64,000 bases of DNA from Flagellimonas maritima (GCF_003269425.1 NZ_CP030104.1:3009001-3073000); one strand, 5' to 3'; numbered from the stretch's first letter, positions 36,121-47,003 are shown. The notes: a model not told the origin generated them from the sequence alone. Numbers and translations: made by a program.

Positions 36121-37659
36121 ATGAAAATTTTAACTGCAAAACAAATCTATGAAGCTGATAAATTCACAATTAAAAAACAGGGAATACGTAGCGATGAGCT
36201 TATGGAGAGGGCTGCTATTGGAATCTTTGACTGGATACATTCTAGGTTGCAAGGTGCCAATGTAAATATTCAATTGTTCTGTGGCATTGGGAACAATGGA
36301 GGTGATGGAATCGCACTTGCAAGGCATCTCAAAGAAAATGATTATTCCATTCAAGTTCATGTCGTGAATTATAGTGAGAAACGGTCCAAGGACTTTCTTC
36401 TGAACCTTGAACGGTTAAAAGACAGAAAAATATGGCCGAATTTCATCAAAGAGAAAAGTGCTTTACCGAACATTTCACCAGATGATATCGTGGTCGATGC
36501 TATTTTTGGAATAGGATTGAACAGAGCACCACATTTTTGGGTTTCAAAACTTATAGAACACATTAATGTTTCGTCTGCATTTGTACTTTCCGTGGACATC
36601 CCGTCTGGATTGCCATGCCATAGAATTCCATGGGATACGGAAAACGTGATTAGGGCAAACTATGTACTCAGTTTTCAAGTCCCTAAATTGGTATTTTTTC
36701 TTCCCGAAACAGGAATCTATCAAAACCAATGGGAAATCCTTGACATTGGATTGGATCCCGAATATTTGGATGCGACAGCAACAGATTATGAATTGATTGG
36801 TAAAAATGAAGTATTGCCCATGTATAAACAGCGAACAAAGTTTTCGCATAAAGGTACCTATGGGCATGCTGTGATTATTGGTGGGGGTTACGGGAAAATT
36901 GGAGCGGTACAATTGGCTAGCAATGCATGTTTATCCACTGGTTGTGGTTTGGTTTCAGCTTTTGTTCCTGAATGCGGGTATCATTCGTTACAGACCGCGG
37001 TGCCGGAAATTATGGTTCTGACTGACGACGATGATGAAAATATATCAGCAATTGACCTTTCATTTACACCTAATGTTATTGGGGTAGGTATGGGGATGGG
37101 AACCAAGGAAATTACCCAAAAAGCCTTTGAATTTTTCTTAAGAAAAAATACAGCTCCTTTAGTTATAGATGCTGATGGACTCAATATATTGGCAAAGCAA
37201 CCGAGCTTGCTGAAATACCTCCCTAAAAATTCGGTGTTAACTCCTCATCCAAAGGAGTTGGAGCGTTTGATAGGTGAATGGTCAGATGATTTTGATAAAC
37301 TTGAAAAAGCAAAAATTTTTTCTACGGAAAATGATTGTATCATAGTTATTAAAGGTGCGCATAGCATAATAATCCACAAGGATAAGGGCTTTGTGAATAC
37401 TACAGGGAATCCAGGCATGGCGACTGCTGGAAGCGGGGATGTTTTGACAGGTATGATAACGGGTCTTATAGCCCAAGGATATACTCCATTAAATGCTGCT
37501 ATCTTTGGAGTTTACCTTCACGGTCTAGCTGGTGACATCGGTGTGACTTCAAAAGGTTACGAATCTTTAAAAGCTTCCGGAATAATTGAAAATATTGGGA
37601 AGGCCTATATTGAGATATTAAAATCTCCTGAAGATGTTCCCATTAGAAAAGAAACCTAA
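36121..37659 (+). CDS. nnr: Bifunctional NAD(P)H-hydrate epimerase / ADP-dependent dehydratase
   Basis: This 512-residue enzyme repairs hydrated NADH and NADPH. The N-terminal YjeF_N domain (about 1-215) has KQGIRSDELMERAA, FCGIGNNGGDGIALARHL and DAIFGIGLN. The C-terminal ribokinase-like dehydratase (about 230-505) has SHKGTYGHAVIIGGGYGKIG, LVIDADGLNIL, LTPHPKELERLIG and the catalytic TAGSGDVLTGMITGL. The length is normal for the fused form. It is divergent from the thr operon and ends 4 bp inside the 3' end of the convergent small gene. Confidence 0.94.
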   Translation: MKILTAKQIYEADKFTIKKQGIRSDELMERAAIGIFDWIHSRLQGANVNIQLFCGIGNNGGDGIALARHLKENDYSIQVHVVNYSEKRSKDFLLNLERLKDRKIWPNFIKEKSALPNISPDDIVVDAIFGIGLNRAPHFWVSKLIEHINVSSAFVLSVDIPSGLPCHRIPWDTENVIRANYVLSFQVPKLVFFLPETGIYQNQWEILDIGLDPEYLDATATDYELIGKNEVLPMYKQRTKFSHKGTYGHAVIIGGGYGKIGAVQLASNACLSTGCGLVSAFVPECGYHSLQTAVPEIMVLTDDDDENISAIDLSFTPNVIGVGMGMGTKEITQKAFEFFLRKNTAPLVIDADGLNILAKQPSLLKYLPKNSVLTPHPKELERLIGEWSDDFDKLEKAKIFSTENDCIIVIKGAHSIIIHKDKGFVNTTGNPGMATAGSGDVLTGMITGLIAQGYTPLNAAIFGVYLHGLAGDIGVTSKGYESLKASGIIENIGKAYIEILKSPEDVPIRKET

Positions 37660-38120
37660 CTTGAAGTTTTCTTTTTATTTCTTTTCAATCTTTTTTTGAC
37701 CCATACCAATGCATTATCATATTCAATAAAGAACTCCATATTCTTTTTATAGAATAGCTTCTCTATCTTAAAGTTGTGCATGTCTATTTCTTTTTTGGAA
37801 ACAATGGCAAACGCCTTTAAATTTTCCAACCCTCTCAAGTAATTATAGATTGTTGGGTCTACAGCGTATGAATTCTTACGAAGGCTTATATATCCAAAAT
37901 CTTTATCCCTGAAATGTATTTCGGATATACCGATAATTTGATACGCTCGTTCCAGCGTTAAAGTGGCGCCTTCCTCAAAAGTAGAAACCATGTAGTCATC
38001 AAAAACTTGAATACTACCGATATCCAATTGGTACTCGCGCAGAACATTGGCTTTCTTCGTAGAAGCAATTTTCATCCCCAAATAATTATAGTGTCTCGTG
38101 GACGAAAATATGTGTAACAT
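37656..38120 (-). CDS. Conserved-looking small protein of unknown function
   Basis: This 154-residue soluble protein has a mixed alpha/beta composition and a very basic C-terminus (VKKRLKRNKKKTSS). The start may be M1 or M16 (MKIASTKKANVLREYQL). The alternating strand-helix pattern around ERAYQIIGISEIHFRDKDFG and LENLKAFAIVSKKEI slightly recalls STAS/SpoIIAA-like proteins, but this is weak. It converges on nnr with a 4-bp tail overlap, and clpC lies upstream beyond a terminator. No function is proposed. Confidence 0.6.
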   Translation of the reverse strand: MLHIFSSTRHYNYLGMKIASTKKANVLREYQLDIGSIQVFDDYMVSTFEEGATLTLERAYQIIGISEIHFRDKDFGYISLRKNSYAVDPTIYNYLRGLENLKAFAIVSKKEIDMHNFKIEKLFYKKNMEFFIEYDNALVWVKKRLKRNKKKTSS

Positions 38121-38188
38121 AAGAGGGTTTGAAAAATATTAGATTAAAGGCGCAAATATCGTTTGTACGGCAAGTTTGGTAAGGAAAC

Positions 38189-38220
38189 AAAAAATGCCGA
38201 CAAACTTGTCGGCATTTTTT
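38189..38220 (-). terminator. Rho-independent terminator of clpC
   Basis: The stem AATGCCGACAA / TTGTCGGCATT is perfect with a two-base loop and is flanked by A-runs and T-runs on both sides. It lies 19 bp after the clpC stop and could also end readthrough from the other side. Confidence 0.85.
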
Positions 38221-38238
38221 ATAGTGGAATTATTTTGA

Positions 38239-40791
38239 TTATTCTGCCTTTGGCGTTTTTTCCGGTTTTTTTATTTTAATAGTGAGTTCTTCCTTTTTCT
38301 CATCTAAATCCATAAAAATACTATCACCTTCTTCAAGCTTCGAGTTTACGATTTCTTCAGCTAGAGCGTCTTCAATATACTTCTGAATTGCTCTTTTAAG
38401 GGGTCTTGCACCGTATTGTTTATCAAAACCTTTTTCAGCAATATAATCCTTCGCTTTTTTAGTAAGATCAAGAGTATATCCAATATCCTTGATCCTGCCG
38501 AATAGTTTATCAAGTTCAATATCTATAATTTTATGAATATCCTCTCTTTCCAAAGAATTAAATACGATAACATCGTCAATTCTGTTCAAGAATTCCGGAG
38601 CAAACGCTTTTTTAAGAGCATTCTCAATAACACTTTTTTGATGTGTATCGGCCTGGGCCTTTTTTGCTGCTGTTCCAAACCCCACGCCTTGTCCAAAATC
38701 CTTTAATTGTCTGGCTCCTATATTTGAGGTCATTATAATTATTGTATTCCTAAAGTCTATCTTTCTACCGAGACTGTCCGTAAGGAAGCCATCGTCCAAA
38801 ACTTGCAAAAGCATATTAAAAACGTCTGGGTGCGCTTTTTCGACCTCATCCAATAAAATAACGGAATACGGTTTTCTGCGGACCTTTTCAGTTAATTGAC
38901 CACCCTCTTCATATCCAACATATCCTGGAGGTGCACCAACCAATCTCGATATGGCAAACTTTTCCATGTATTCGCTCATATCAATTCTTATAAGTGCATC
39001 TTCGGAATCAAAAAGTTCCTTTGCGAGAATTTTTGCCAACTGTGTTTTGCCCACTCCCGTTTGTCCCAAGAAAATAAAGGAACCAATAGGTTTGTTGGGG
39101 TCTTTGAGCCCAGCTCTATTGCGCTGAATTGCTTTTGCAACTTTGGACACAGCATTGTCCTGTCCTATGACAAATCCTTTGATCAACTCGGGTAACTCCG
39201 CCAATTTGTTGCTTTCGGTCTGTGCTATCCTATTTACGGGTATGCCGCTCATCATTGAAACTACATCGGCTACATTATCCTCGGAAACAGTTTCCCTGTG
39301 CAGTTTACTTTCTTCTTCCCAGTGTTCTTGGGCAGAAGCCAGTTCTTTTTCTAGACGTTTTTCATCATCACGAAGTTTTGCAGCTTCTTCATATTTTTGT
39401 TTTTTGACAACACTGTTCTTGAGTTCGCGAACATCATCTAACTGGTTTTCAAGCTCCAATATTTGTTTTGGCACATCCATATTTATGATATGTACTCTTG
39501 AACCTGCCTCGTCAAGTGCATCAATGGCTTTGTCCGGCAAAAAACGATCGGTCATATAACGATTCGTTAATTTTACACAGGCCAAAATAGCTTCATCCGT
39601 ATAATTTACGTTATGGTGATCTTCATATTTACCTTTGATGTTCATTAAGATTTCAATGGTCTCCTCAACGGTGGTAGGTTCTACCATTACCTTTTGAAAA
39701 CGACGTTCCAAAGCACCATCTTTTTCGATGTACTGGCGGTATTCATCGAGAGTGGTAGCACCAATACATTGAATTTCACCTCTTGCAAGTGCCGGTTTGA
39801 ACATATTTGATGCATCCAAACTTCCAGTGGCACCACCTGCACCCACAATGGTATGTATCTCATCAATGAACAAAATGATATCGTCATTTTTCTCCAGTTC
39901 GTTCATTACCGCTTTCATTCGTTCCTCAAATTGCCCACGGTATTTTGTACCTGCGACCAATGATGCAAGATCCAACGTAACGACTCTTTTATTATAAAGA
40001 ATTCTGGAGACCTTTTTATTTATGATTCTAAGGGCTAAGCCTTCGGCAATGGCACTTTTGCCCACACCGGGTTCGCCAATCAATAATGGGTTGTTTTTCT
40101 TTCTTCTACTTAAAATTTGAGAAACTCTTTCTATTTCTTTTTCCCGTCCAACAACAGGGTCCAATTTATTTTCCTCAGCTAATTTGGTCAAGTCGCGCCC
40201 AAAATTATCCAGAACAGGAGTTTTGGATTTTTTTGTTCCTTTTTGTGAAGATCCAGAACCAAAAGAGCCTTCTTTTGAATCTCCTAAATCCTCGGGGTCA
40301 CTTGAAAATGATTCGGCTTGTGGCGAATCCAAATAATCATCATCACTTGTAATCATGGATTTAAACTGCTCTTTAACATTATCATAGTCAACCTTAAGCT
40401 TGTGTAAAAGCTTTGTTGTGGGATCGTTCTCGTTTCTAAGGATACATAGCAAAAGGTGCGCAGTATTTATTGAGGAACTTTGAAAAAGTTTAGCTTCAAG
40501 AAAAGTTGTCTTAAGAGCTCGTTCTGCTTGTCTTGTTAAGTGCAGATTTTTTTTATCTTTTTGTATTGTTCCCGTATTTGGATTGGCAGGACTTAAGATT
40601 TCAACCTTTCTTCTAAGGTGGTCTAAATCAACATCCAATGCATCAAGAATATTTATTGCCTTGCCATTACCATCCCTTAACAGCCCCAACATTAAATGTT
40701 CGGTTCCTATAAAATCATGTCCCAATCTAAGGGCCTCCTCTTTGCTATACGCTATTACGTCTTTTACTCTAGGGGAAAAATTATCATCCAT
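38239..40791 (-). CDS. clpC: ATP-dependent Clp protease ATP-binding subunit ClpC
   Basis: The start is the ATG at 40791 (MDDNFSPRVKDVIAYSKEEA), preceded by an A/G-rich stretch; an in-frame TTG six codons earlier is less likely. The 850 residues contain a double Clp_N repeat (about 1-145, with GHDFIGTEHLMLGLL), AAA domain 1 with Walker A GEPGVGKSAIAEGLA, an UVR-like middle segment (KYEEAAKLRDDEKRLEKEL) and AAA domain 2 with GQTGVGKTQLAKILAKELF. The C-terminal D2-small domain has GFDKQYGARPLKRAIQKYI. The protein unfolds substrates and feeds ClpP. It is divergent from gyrA with a terminator 19 bp downstream. Confidence 0.95.
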   Translation of the reverse strand: MDDNFSPRVKDVIAYSKEEALRLGHDFIGTEHLMLGLLRDGNGKAINILDALDVDLDHLRRKVEILSPANPNTGTIQKDKKNLHLTRQAERALKTTFLEAKLFQSSSINTAHLLLCILRNENDPTTKLLHKLKVDYDNVKEQFKSMITSDDDYLDSPQAESFSSDPEDLGDSKEGSFGSGSSQKGTKKSKTPVLDNFGRDLTKLAEENKLDPVVGREKEIERVSQILSRRKKNNPLLIGEPGVGKSAIAEGLALRIINKKVSRILYNKRVVTLDLASLVAGTKYRGQFEERMKAVMNELEKNDDIILFIDEIHTIVGAGGATGSLDASNMFKPALARGEIQCIGATTLDEYRQYIEKDGALERRFQKVMVEPTTVEETIEILMNIKGKYEDHHNVNYTDEAILACVKLTNRYMTDRFLPDKAIDALDEAGSRVHIINMDVPKQILELENQLDDVRELKNSVVKKQKYEEAAKLRDDEKRLEKELASAQEHWEEESKLHRETVSEDNVADVVSMMSGIPVNRIAQTESNKLAELPELIKGFVIGQDNAVSKVAKAIQRNRAGLKDPNKPIGSFIFLGQTGVGKTQLAKILAKELFDSEDALIRIDMSEYMEKFAISRLVGAPPGYVGYEEGGQLTEKVRRKPYSVILLDEVEKAHPDVFNMLLQVLDDGFLTDSLGRKIDFRNTIIIMTSNIGARQLKDFGQGVGFGTAAKKAQADTHQKSVIENALKKAFAPEFLNRIDDVIVFNSLEREDIHKIIDIELDKLFGRIKDIGYTLDLTKKAKDYIAEKGFDKQYGARPLKRAIQKYIEDALAEEIVNSKLEEGDSIFMDLDEKKEELTIKIKKPEKTPKAE

Positions 40792-41051
40792 ACGTTTCCT
40801 TTTCAGCAATTAAAATTAATAAAAGTATTGTTACCGTAGTCAAATACTATACCCATATTCGATAAACTAGTATTAATTGTCGAAATAAAGAGCACTTTCA
40901 TCGCTGTTTAACAAAGCTTTATTATTATTTTGAGATCGAGAGTAATACTGTTGATAATTTTTTTAATAAAGTAAGTTACAAGTGTTTTGAAAGGTGTGAT
41001 TTTGCGTATATTGCCATGATATTTTAACCACAAAAGCAACAAGATTTTAGC

Positions 41052-43583
41052 ATGGCGGAAGGCGAAAAGTTAATTCCTATCAACATTGAAGATGAGATGA
41101 AATCTGCCTACATTGATTATTCAATGTCGGTCATTGTGTCACGTGCCCTGCCAGATGTGCGGGACGGACTTAAACCAGTTCACCGAAGAGTGTTATTTGG
41201 AATGCACGAATTGGGTGTTAGATCATCTAGTTCACATAAAAAATCTGCACGTATTGTTGGTGAGGTTTTGGGTAAATACCACCCTCACGGCGATACATCT
41301 GTTTATGACAGTATGGTGCGTATGGCCCAAGAATGGAGTTTAAGGTACATGCTTGTAGATGGCCAAGGTAACTTTGGCTCTGTGGATGGCGATAGTCCTG
41401 CAGCAATGCGTTACACGGAGGCACGTATGCGTAAAATCGCTGATGAGATGTTGGCGGATATTGATAAGGACACGGTTGATCACCAGCTAAATTTTGACGA
41501 TTCGCTCAAAGAACCTACGGTACTGCCTGCCCGTGTACCAAATTTATTGGTCAATGGAGCATCCGGTATTGCAGTGGGTATGGCAACCAATATGCCACCT
41601 CATAACTTATCAGAAGTAGTGGATGGAACTATTGCCTATATTGAGAATAGTGACATTGAAATAGATGAATTGATCACCCATATAAAAGCCCCTGATTTTC
41701 CAACAGGTGGTATTATTTATGGATATGATGGTGTTAAAGAAGCCTTTCATACAGGTAGGGGTAGGGTAATGATGCGGGCCAAGGCCACTTTTGAAGAAGT
41801 TCAAGGCAGAGAGTGCATTATCGTTACCGAAATACCATATCAGGTCAATAAAGCTGATATGATAAAAAAGACGGCCGACCTAGTCAATGATAAAAAAATA
41901 GAAGGAATTTCCACTATACGTGATGAATCCGATAGAAAGGGAATGCGAATCGTTTACATTTTAAAGCGTGACGCAATTCCAAATATTGTTCTTAATACGC
42001 TTTATAAATATACAGCACTTCAATCTTCTTTTAGTGTAAATAATATTGCTCTAGTTAAAGGAAGACCACAACTGCTCAACCTGAAGGAGATTATCCACCA
42101 TTTTGTAGAGCATAGGCACGAGGTTGTTGTGCGTAGGACCAAATATGACCTTAGAAAAGCAGAAGATCGCGCACATATTTTAGAAGGTCTCATTATTGCT
42201 TCTGACAATATTGATGAGGTAATAGCGATAATCAGGGCTTCCTCTAATGTGGAAGAGGCCAGAAATAGCCTGATGGAGCGTTTTAAACTTACAGAGGTCC
42301 AAGCAAAGGCCATTGTTGAAATGCGATTGCGACAACTTACCGGTTTAGAACAAGATAAGCTTCGAGAAGAATATGATGAGTTGTTGAAAACCATAGAGGA
42401 TTTAAAAGATATCCTTGCTAGAAAAGACCGTAGAATGCAAATCATAACTGATGAGCTTTTGGAGGTCAAGGAAAAATATGGTGATGAACGCAGATCGGAA
42501 ATAAATTTCGCAGGTGGCGATTTGAGCATCGAGGACATGATTCCTGATGAGCAAGTTGTTATCACAATTTCCCATGCCGGTTATATTAAAAGAACTCCTC
42601 TTACCGAATACAAAACCCAAAATAGGGGAGGGGTCGGCCAAAAAGCCTCTTCAACACGAAATGAGGATTTCTTAGAGCATTTGTTTGTGGGAACCAATCA
42701 CCAATATATGTTGTTCTTCACGCAGAAAGGAAAATGCTTCTGGATGCGGGTATATGAAATTCCAGAAGGCAGTAGAACTTCTAAAGGAAGGGCCATTCAG
42801 AATTTGGTCAATATAGAGCAAGATGATAAGGTCAAGGCTTTTATCTGTACCCAAGACTTGAAAGATGAAGATTACGTGAACAGTCATTATGTAATCATGG
42901 CAACAAAGAAAGGAAACGTAAAGAAAACATCTTTGGAGCAGTATTCGAGACCACGCCAAAATGGGATCAATGCCATAACCATTAAAGATGAAGACGAATT
43001 GCTCGAAGCTAAGTTGACAACGGGAACCAGCCAAATCTTGCTGGGCTTAAAATCTGGTAAAGCAATACGTTTTGAGGAGAGCAAAACCAGGCCCATGGGA
43101 AGAAATGCCTCTGGAGTTAGGGGTATTAGACTGGCCAATGATAAAGACGAAGTCATAGGAATGGTATCTGTCCATAATTTTGAGGACGATATCCTTGTGG
43201 TCTCTGAAAATGGATACGGAAAGCGTTCCACTATTGATGATTACAGGGTCACCAACAGAGGTGGAAAAGGTGTAAAAACTATTTCCATTACTGATAAAAC
43301 AGGTGGTTTGGTGGCTATAAAAAATGTATCGGATACAGATGATTTGATGATTATAAACAAGTCTGGAATCGCGATTCGTACAAGTGTCGAAGATCTTCGT
43401 GTAATGGGAAGAGCTACACAAGGTGTCAGGCTTATCAATCTTAAGGACAGTGATTCTATTGCTGCCGTAGCAAAAGTTATGAAGGATGAAGATGCAGTTG
43501 AAGAAACAGATATTCTTGATTTAGAGGTTAATGGTGAAGATGGCACGGCAATTGATAATGATACCAACGAAACAAAAGAATAA
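41052..43583 (+). CDS. gyrA: DNA gyrase subunit A
   Basis: This 843-residue type II topoisomerase subunit cuts and rejoins DNA. The active-site Tyr is residue 121 in [10 protein letters not shown]. The quinolone-resistance region reads [18 protein letters not shown], with Thr at the position of E. coli Ser83 and Asp at that of Asp87. The C-terminal half has the six-bladed pinwheel repeats and the GyrA box-like [11 protein letters not shown] near residue 520. The acidic tail ([15 protein letters not shown]) is usual. It is followed 35 bp later by the TPR gene on the same strand. Confidence 0.96.
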   Translation: MAEGEKLIPINIEDEMKSAYIDYSMSVIVSRALPDVRDGLKPVHRRVLFGMHELGVRSSSSHKKSARIVGEVLGKYHPHGDTSVYDSMVRMAQEWSLRYMLVDGQGNFGSVDGDSPAAMRYTEARMRKIADEMLADIDKDTVDHQLNFDDSLKEPTVLPARVPNLLVNGASGIAVGMATNMPPHNLSEVVDGTIAYIENSDIEIDELITHIKAPDFPTGGIIYGYDGVKEAFHTGRGRVMMRAKATFEEVQGRECIIVTEIPYQVNKADMIKKTADLVNDKKIEGISTIRDESDRKGMRIVYILKRDAIPNIVLNTLYKYTALQSSFSVNNIALVKGRPQLLNLKEIIHHFVEHRHEVVVRRTKYDLRKAEDRAHILEGLIIASDNIDEVIAIIRASSNVEEARNSLMERFKLTEVQAKAIVEMRLRQLTGLEQDKLREEYDELLKTIEDLKDILARKDRRMQIITDELLEVKEKYGDERRSEINFAGGDLSIEDMIPDEQVVITISHAGYIKRTPLTEYKTQNRGGVGQKASSTRNEDFLEHLFVGTNHQYMLFFTQKGKCFWMRVYEIPEGSRTSKGRAIQNLVNIEQDDKVKAFICTQDLKDEDYVNSHYVIMATKKGNVKKTSLEQYSRPRQNGINAITIKDEDELLEAKLTTGTSQILLGLKSGKAIRFEESKTRPMGRNASGVRGIRLANDKDEVIGMVSVHNFEDDILVVSENGYGKRSTIDDYRVTNRGGKGVKTISITDKTGGLVAIKNVSDTDDLMIINKSGIAIRTSVEDLRVMGRATQGVRLINLKDSDSIAAVAKVMKDEDAVEETDILDLEVNGEDGTAIDNDTNETKE

Positions 43584-43618
43584 ATCAATAAACACTAATA
43601 ATTATAATCAATTTCAAA

Positions 43619-44887
43619 ATGAAGACTAAAGTTTTTATACTACTACTCACCCTAGGAGTTTCCATGATTGGATTCTCCCAAAAGAATGAAATAAAAGCAG
43701 CGGAAAAGGCATTAAAAAATGGTGATTCCGCGAGTGCTAAAACTGCACTTGAGGGAGCTGCGTCGCTAATTGATGCGGCTGATGAAAAAACACAGGCACA
43801 ATATTATGCCGTAAGGGGTAATATTTATGCAGACCTTGCTAAAAAAGGAGATGCCACTGCATTTCAACCAGCAATTGACTCCTATAAGAAAGTAATCTCT
43901 ATTGAAGAAGCAAGTGGAAAGGAAAAATATACCACTGTTGCTGCACAAAGTTTATCCCAAATGACCGCGGATTTGGTGAATGCAGCTGTAGAGGATAATA
44001 ACAACAAGAAATTTGAAGAGGCAGCAGAAAAATTATATTTGGGTTATCAACTGAGTCCAAAAGATACCATTTATCTATATTATGCGGCTAGTAGCGCAGT
44101 AAACGGTCAGAGCTATGATAAGGCACTTACGTACTACAATGAATTAAAAGAAATAGGTTATGATGGGAGCGGAGTGACCTATACCGCCATAAATATTGAA
44201 AGCGGTGAGGTTGAAACAATGGATAAAACTACAAGAGACCTATATGTAAAGGCAGGAACCCACAAGGATCCAAAAGAAGAAAGAACACCTTCCAAAACAT
44301 CTGAAATTGTAAAGAATATTGCACTCATTTACCAACAATTGGGTGACAATGAGAAGGCATTGGCCGCTTATGCAGATGCCAGGGCCGTTGAACCTGATGA
44401 TGTAAACCTTGTTTTGGGACAGGCCAATCTACATTATGCAATGGGCGATAAAGACAAATTTAAGGAGTTGATGGCAGAAGCTTCCGCAATGGCTCCAGAT
44501 AATGCTGATTTACTCTATAACATCGGTGTTATTAATATGGAACAAGGTAATTTGGAAGAGGCTAGGGATGCCTATAAGAAAACATTGGCTATAGACCCAG
44601 GTTACATCAACGCCCTTCTGAATCTTTCAACAACTTACGTTAATGAGGGCAATGCCCTTATTGATGAAATGAACGCCTTAGGAAACTCAAGAGCGGATAT
44701 CGCCAGATATGAAGAACTGAAGGAAAAAAAGGACGATTTGTTTCAAGAGGGTGCAAGAATACTGGAGGATGCTTTAAAAACCAATCCAGATAATCAAGGT
44801 ATATTATCTCAATTAAAGAACATCTATGGTGCGCTTGGGGATACGGAAAATTTTATGCGCATGAAAAAACTAATGGGAGAAGAATAG
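43619..44887 (+). CDS. Exported tetratricopeptide-repeat protein
   Basis: This 422-residue protein has a signal peptide (1-20, VFILLLTLGVSMIGFSQ) and several TPR units. The clearest are LIYQQLGDNEKALAAYADAR, LLYNIGVINMEQGNLEEA and the DAYKKTLAIDPGYINALLNL pair near residues 300-345. It is probably periplasmic and may scaffold protein complexes. It follows gyrA closely and is probably co-transcribed with it. A strong bidirectional terminator follows its stop. No specific partner can be named. Confidence 0.85.
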   Translation: MKTKVFILLLTLGVSMIGFSQKNEIKAAEKALKNGDSASAKTALEGAASLIDAADEKTQAQYYAVRGNIYADLAKKGDATAFQPAIDSYKKVISIEEASGKEKYTTVAAQSLSQMTADLVNAAVEDNNNKKFEEAAEKLYLGYQLSPKDTIYLYYAASSAVNGQSYDKALTYYNELKEIGYDGSGVTYTAINIESGEVETMDKTTRDLYVKAGTHKDPKEERTPSKTSEIVKNIALIYQQLGDNEKALAAYADARAVEPDDVNLVLGQANLHYAMGDKDKFKELMAEASAMAPDNADLLYNIGVINMEQGNLEEARDAYKKTLAIDPGYINALLNLSTTYVNEGNALIDEMNALGNSRADIARYEELKEKKDDLFQEGARILEDALKTNPDNQGILSQLKNIYGALGDTENFMRMKKLMGEE

Positions 44888-44901
44888 TAAGTATTTCCCA
44901 T

Positions 44902-44947
44902 AATCTAAAAAAAGCCCTGATGAAAACCATCAGGGCTTTTTTTAGAT
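44902..44947. terminator. Bidirectional terminator between TPR gene and C40 peptidase gene
   Basis: A near-perfect palindrome built on AAAGCCCTGATG / CATCAGGGCTTT is flanked by AATCTAAAA and TTTTAGATT. It ends transcription from both convergent genes. The TAA stop of the minus-strand peptidase gene (44944-44942) lies inside the stem. Confidence 0.9.
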
Positions 44948-45694
44948 TACCTTTTTAATTACTCTGAGCTTATGGGTGTAGCGTTTTTCATGAGTATTGA
45001 ATATTCCCGTATGGTCTATTCTGTCAATACGTACATGACCGTGAACATGAATGATATAATTATCCTTTAAAATAATTCCAACATGATCAATTATACCTTC
45101 TGGATTGTCGAAAAAAGCTAAATCCCCAGGTTCGCTCTCTTCAATAAAGCTTAAGGCCTCCCCCTGTTTTGATTGTTCTGCTGAACTCCGCTTTAACTGA
45201 TATCCGTTTACTTTGTATACCATTTGGGTCAATCCGGAACAATCAATTCCAAAAGGCGTTTTTCCACCCCACATATATGGAGCTCCAAGATATAAAAGTG
45301 CTGTATCCACCAAACCTGATTTTGGTTTCTTCCCTTTTATATGTTCTCCCTCAAATTTATGCTTTAAGAATTGCGAACTGGAAACAATGGAACCCATTAT
45401 AATAGGTATAAATAAACCGTTTTCTGTATCAATGTGCGAAATTATATCAGATGAGAATTTATGATTTTGAGTTGCATCCAATTTTTGAAAATCACTTTCA
45501 AGAATATTGGTAAATTGATCGTTAATTACCCAACCTTCGCAAGCATCATGGGAGATACGAATTCTGCTCCATTTCTTTCTGCTTTCCAAAACCTTAAAAT
45601 AATCTCCATATAAGAGTTGTGAAATGATTTCTTCACTATCGTCTGGAAGAATTCTAATAGGAACAATACTTAAATGGCAAACACCATATCGCAT
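44942..45694 (-). CDS. NlpC/P60 (C40) family peptidase with N-terminal SH3-like domain
   Basis: This 250-residue protein has an SH3b-like part (about 8-65) and then the C40 papain-like domain (about 125-245). The domain carries catalytic Cys152 in GIDCSGLTQMVYKVNG, His204 in IDHVGIILKD and the third residue in HVHGHVRID (His216 or His218). Such enzymes cut gamma-D-Glu to diamino-acid bonds of peptidoglycan. No signal peptide or lipobox is seen, so it may act on recycled muropeptides or be exported another way. The thiolase gene ends 21 bp upstream on the same strand. Confidence 0.9.
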   Translation of the reverse strand: MRYGVCHLSIVPIRILPDDSEEIISQLLYGDYFKVLESRKKWSRIRISHDACEGWVINDQFTNILESDFQKLDATQNHKFSSDIISHIDTENGLFIPIIMGSIVSSSQFLKHKFEGEHIKGKKPKSGLVDTALLYLGAPYMWGGKTPFGIDCSGLTQMVYKVNGYQLKRSSAEQSKQGEALSFIEESEPGDLAFFDNPEGIIDHVGIILKDNYIIHVHGHVRIDRIDHTGIFNTHEKRYTHKLRVIKKVI

Positions 45695-45715
45695 TTATTT
45701 CTTGACTTGGTTGGA

Positions 45716-46891
45716 TTAATTTCTTTCTAAAACAATTGCAGAGGCACCACCACCACCATTGCAAATGGCTGCAGCTCCTAATTTAGCATTGTTCTGTTCA
45801 AGGACATTAAGCAACGTAATCGTGATTCTTGCTCCAGAACAACCAAGTGGATGGCCCAAGGAAACAGCACCACCGTTAACATTTACGTTGGAGTCATTTA
45901 ATCCTAGAAGCTTCATGTTTGCTAGTCCAACAACTGAAAATGCTTCATTAAACTCAAAATAATCTACTTCTTTTATCGATATGCCTGCTCTATCCAATGC
46001 TTTGGGTAAAGCTTTTGCAGGTGCTGTTGTGAACCATTCCGGTTCGTGGGCCGCATCGGCATAGCCTTTTATGGTTGCCAAGGGTTTAATATCCATTTCA
46101 GAAGCTTTTTTGGCGCTCATGAGTACTACAGCTGCTGCACCATCATTTATAGTGGATGCATTTGCTGCCGTAACTGTACCATCTTTTGTAAAAGCAGGTC
46201 GTAACGCAGGAATTTTTTCCATTTTAACGTTGGTAAACTCTTCGTCTTTGGTTACGATTACCGGTTTACCTCTTCGTTGTGGAACCTCTACTGGGATTAC
46301 TTCATTGTCAAATTTTCCATCTTCCCATGCTTTCGCAGATCTTTCATATGATTGGATAGCAAAGTTATCTTGGTCTTCCCTGCTGAAGTTGTGTTCAACT
46401 GCACATGCATCGGCACATACACCCATGGCGTTTTGATCATAAGCATCGACCAAACCGTCTTTTTGCATTCCATCAATCATTGTGGCAGGTCCAAACTTTA
46501 GACCATTCCTCATGTAAGAATAATGAGGGATAAGACTCATATTTTCCATTCCCCCCGCAACCACAATAGAATTTTCTCCCAATGCAATGGATTGGGCTGC
46601 TTGCATGATGGCCTTCATCCCAGATGCGCAAACTTTATTTATAGTAGTACACGGAACAGTATTTGGAATACCTGCGTATATGGCAGCTTGTCTTGCAGGT
46701 GCCTGCCCTGTTCCTGCCTGTACAACATTGCCCATCAGCACTTCTTCTACTAGTTCTGGCTTTAAACCTATTTTTTCCAAAGCACTCTTAATTGCTATGG
46801 CGCCCAATTTTGGTGCAGGAACATTTGATAGTGCACCCATAAAACTACCTATCGGGGTTCTTACGGCAGAAACAATTACAACTTGATCCAT
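45716..46891 (-). CDS. Acetyl-CoA C-acetyltransferase (thiolase)
   Basis: This 391-residue thiolase has the nucleophile Cys88 in NKVCASGMKAIM, the second site SLGHPLGCSGAR near residue 350 and the last CNGGGGASAIVLE with the acid/base Cys near 380. The length and SAVRTPIGSFMGAL start are those of biosynthetic/degradative acetyl-CoA acetyltransferases. It condenses or cleaves acetoacetyl-CoA and related substrates; the direction cannot be told. It is divergent from pgpH and upstream of the C40 peptidase gene. Confidence 0.93.
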   Translation of the reverse strand: MDQVVIVSAVRTPIGSFMGALSNVPAPKLGAIAIKSALEKIGLKPELVEEVLMGNVVQAGTGQAPARQAAIYAGIPNTVPCTTINKVCASGMKAIMQAAQSIALGENSIVVAGGMENMSLIPHYSYMRNGLKFGPATMIDGMQKDGLVDAYDQNAMGVCADACAVEHNFSREDQDNFAIQSYERSAKAWEDGKFDNEVIPVEVPQRRGKPVIVTKDEEFTNVKMEKIPALRPAFTKDGTVTAANASTINDGAAAVVLMSAKKASEMDIKPLATIKGYADAAHEPEWFTTAPAKALPKALDRAGISIKEVDYFEFNEAFSVVGLANMKLLGLNDSNVNVNGGAVSLGHPLGCSGARITITLLNVLEQNNAKLGAAAICNGGGGASAIVLERN

Positions 46892-47003
46892 ATAAGCATA
46901 TTTATTGTTGCGAAAATACTAAAATTAAACACAAAGATGCATGCATGACAGTGGGCACACTTCTTATTTATATTTTCTATTTTTGAACACAACTGCGCAT
47001 CTA

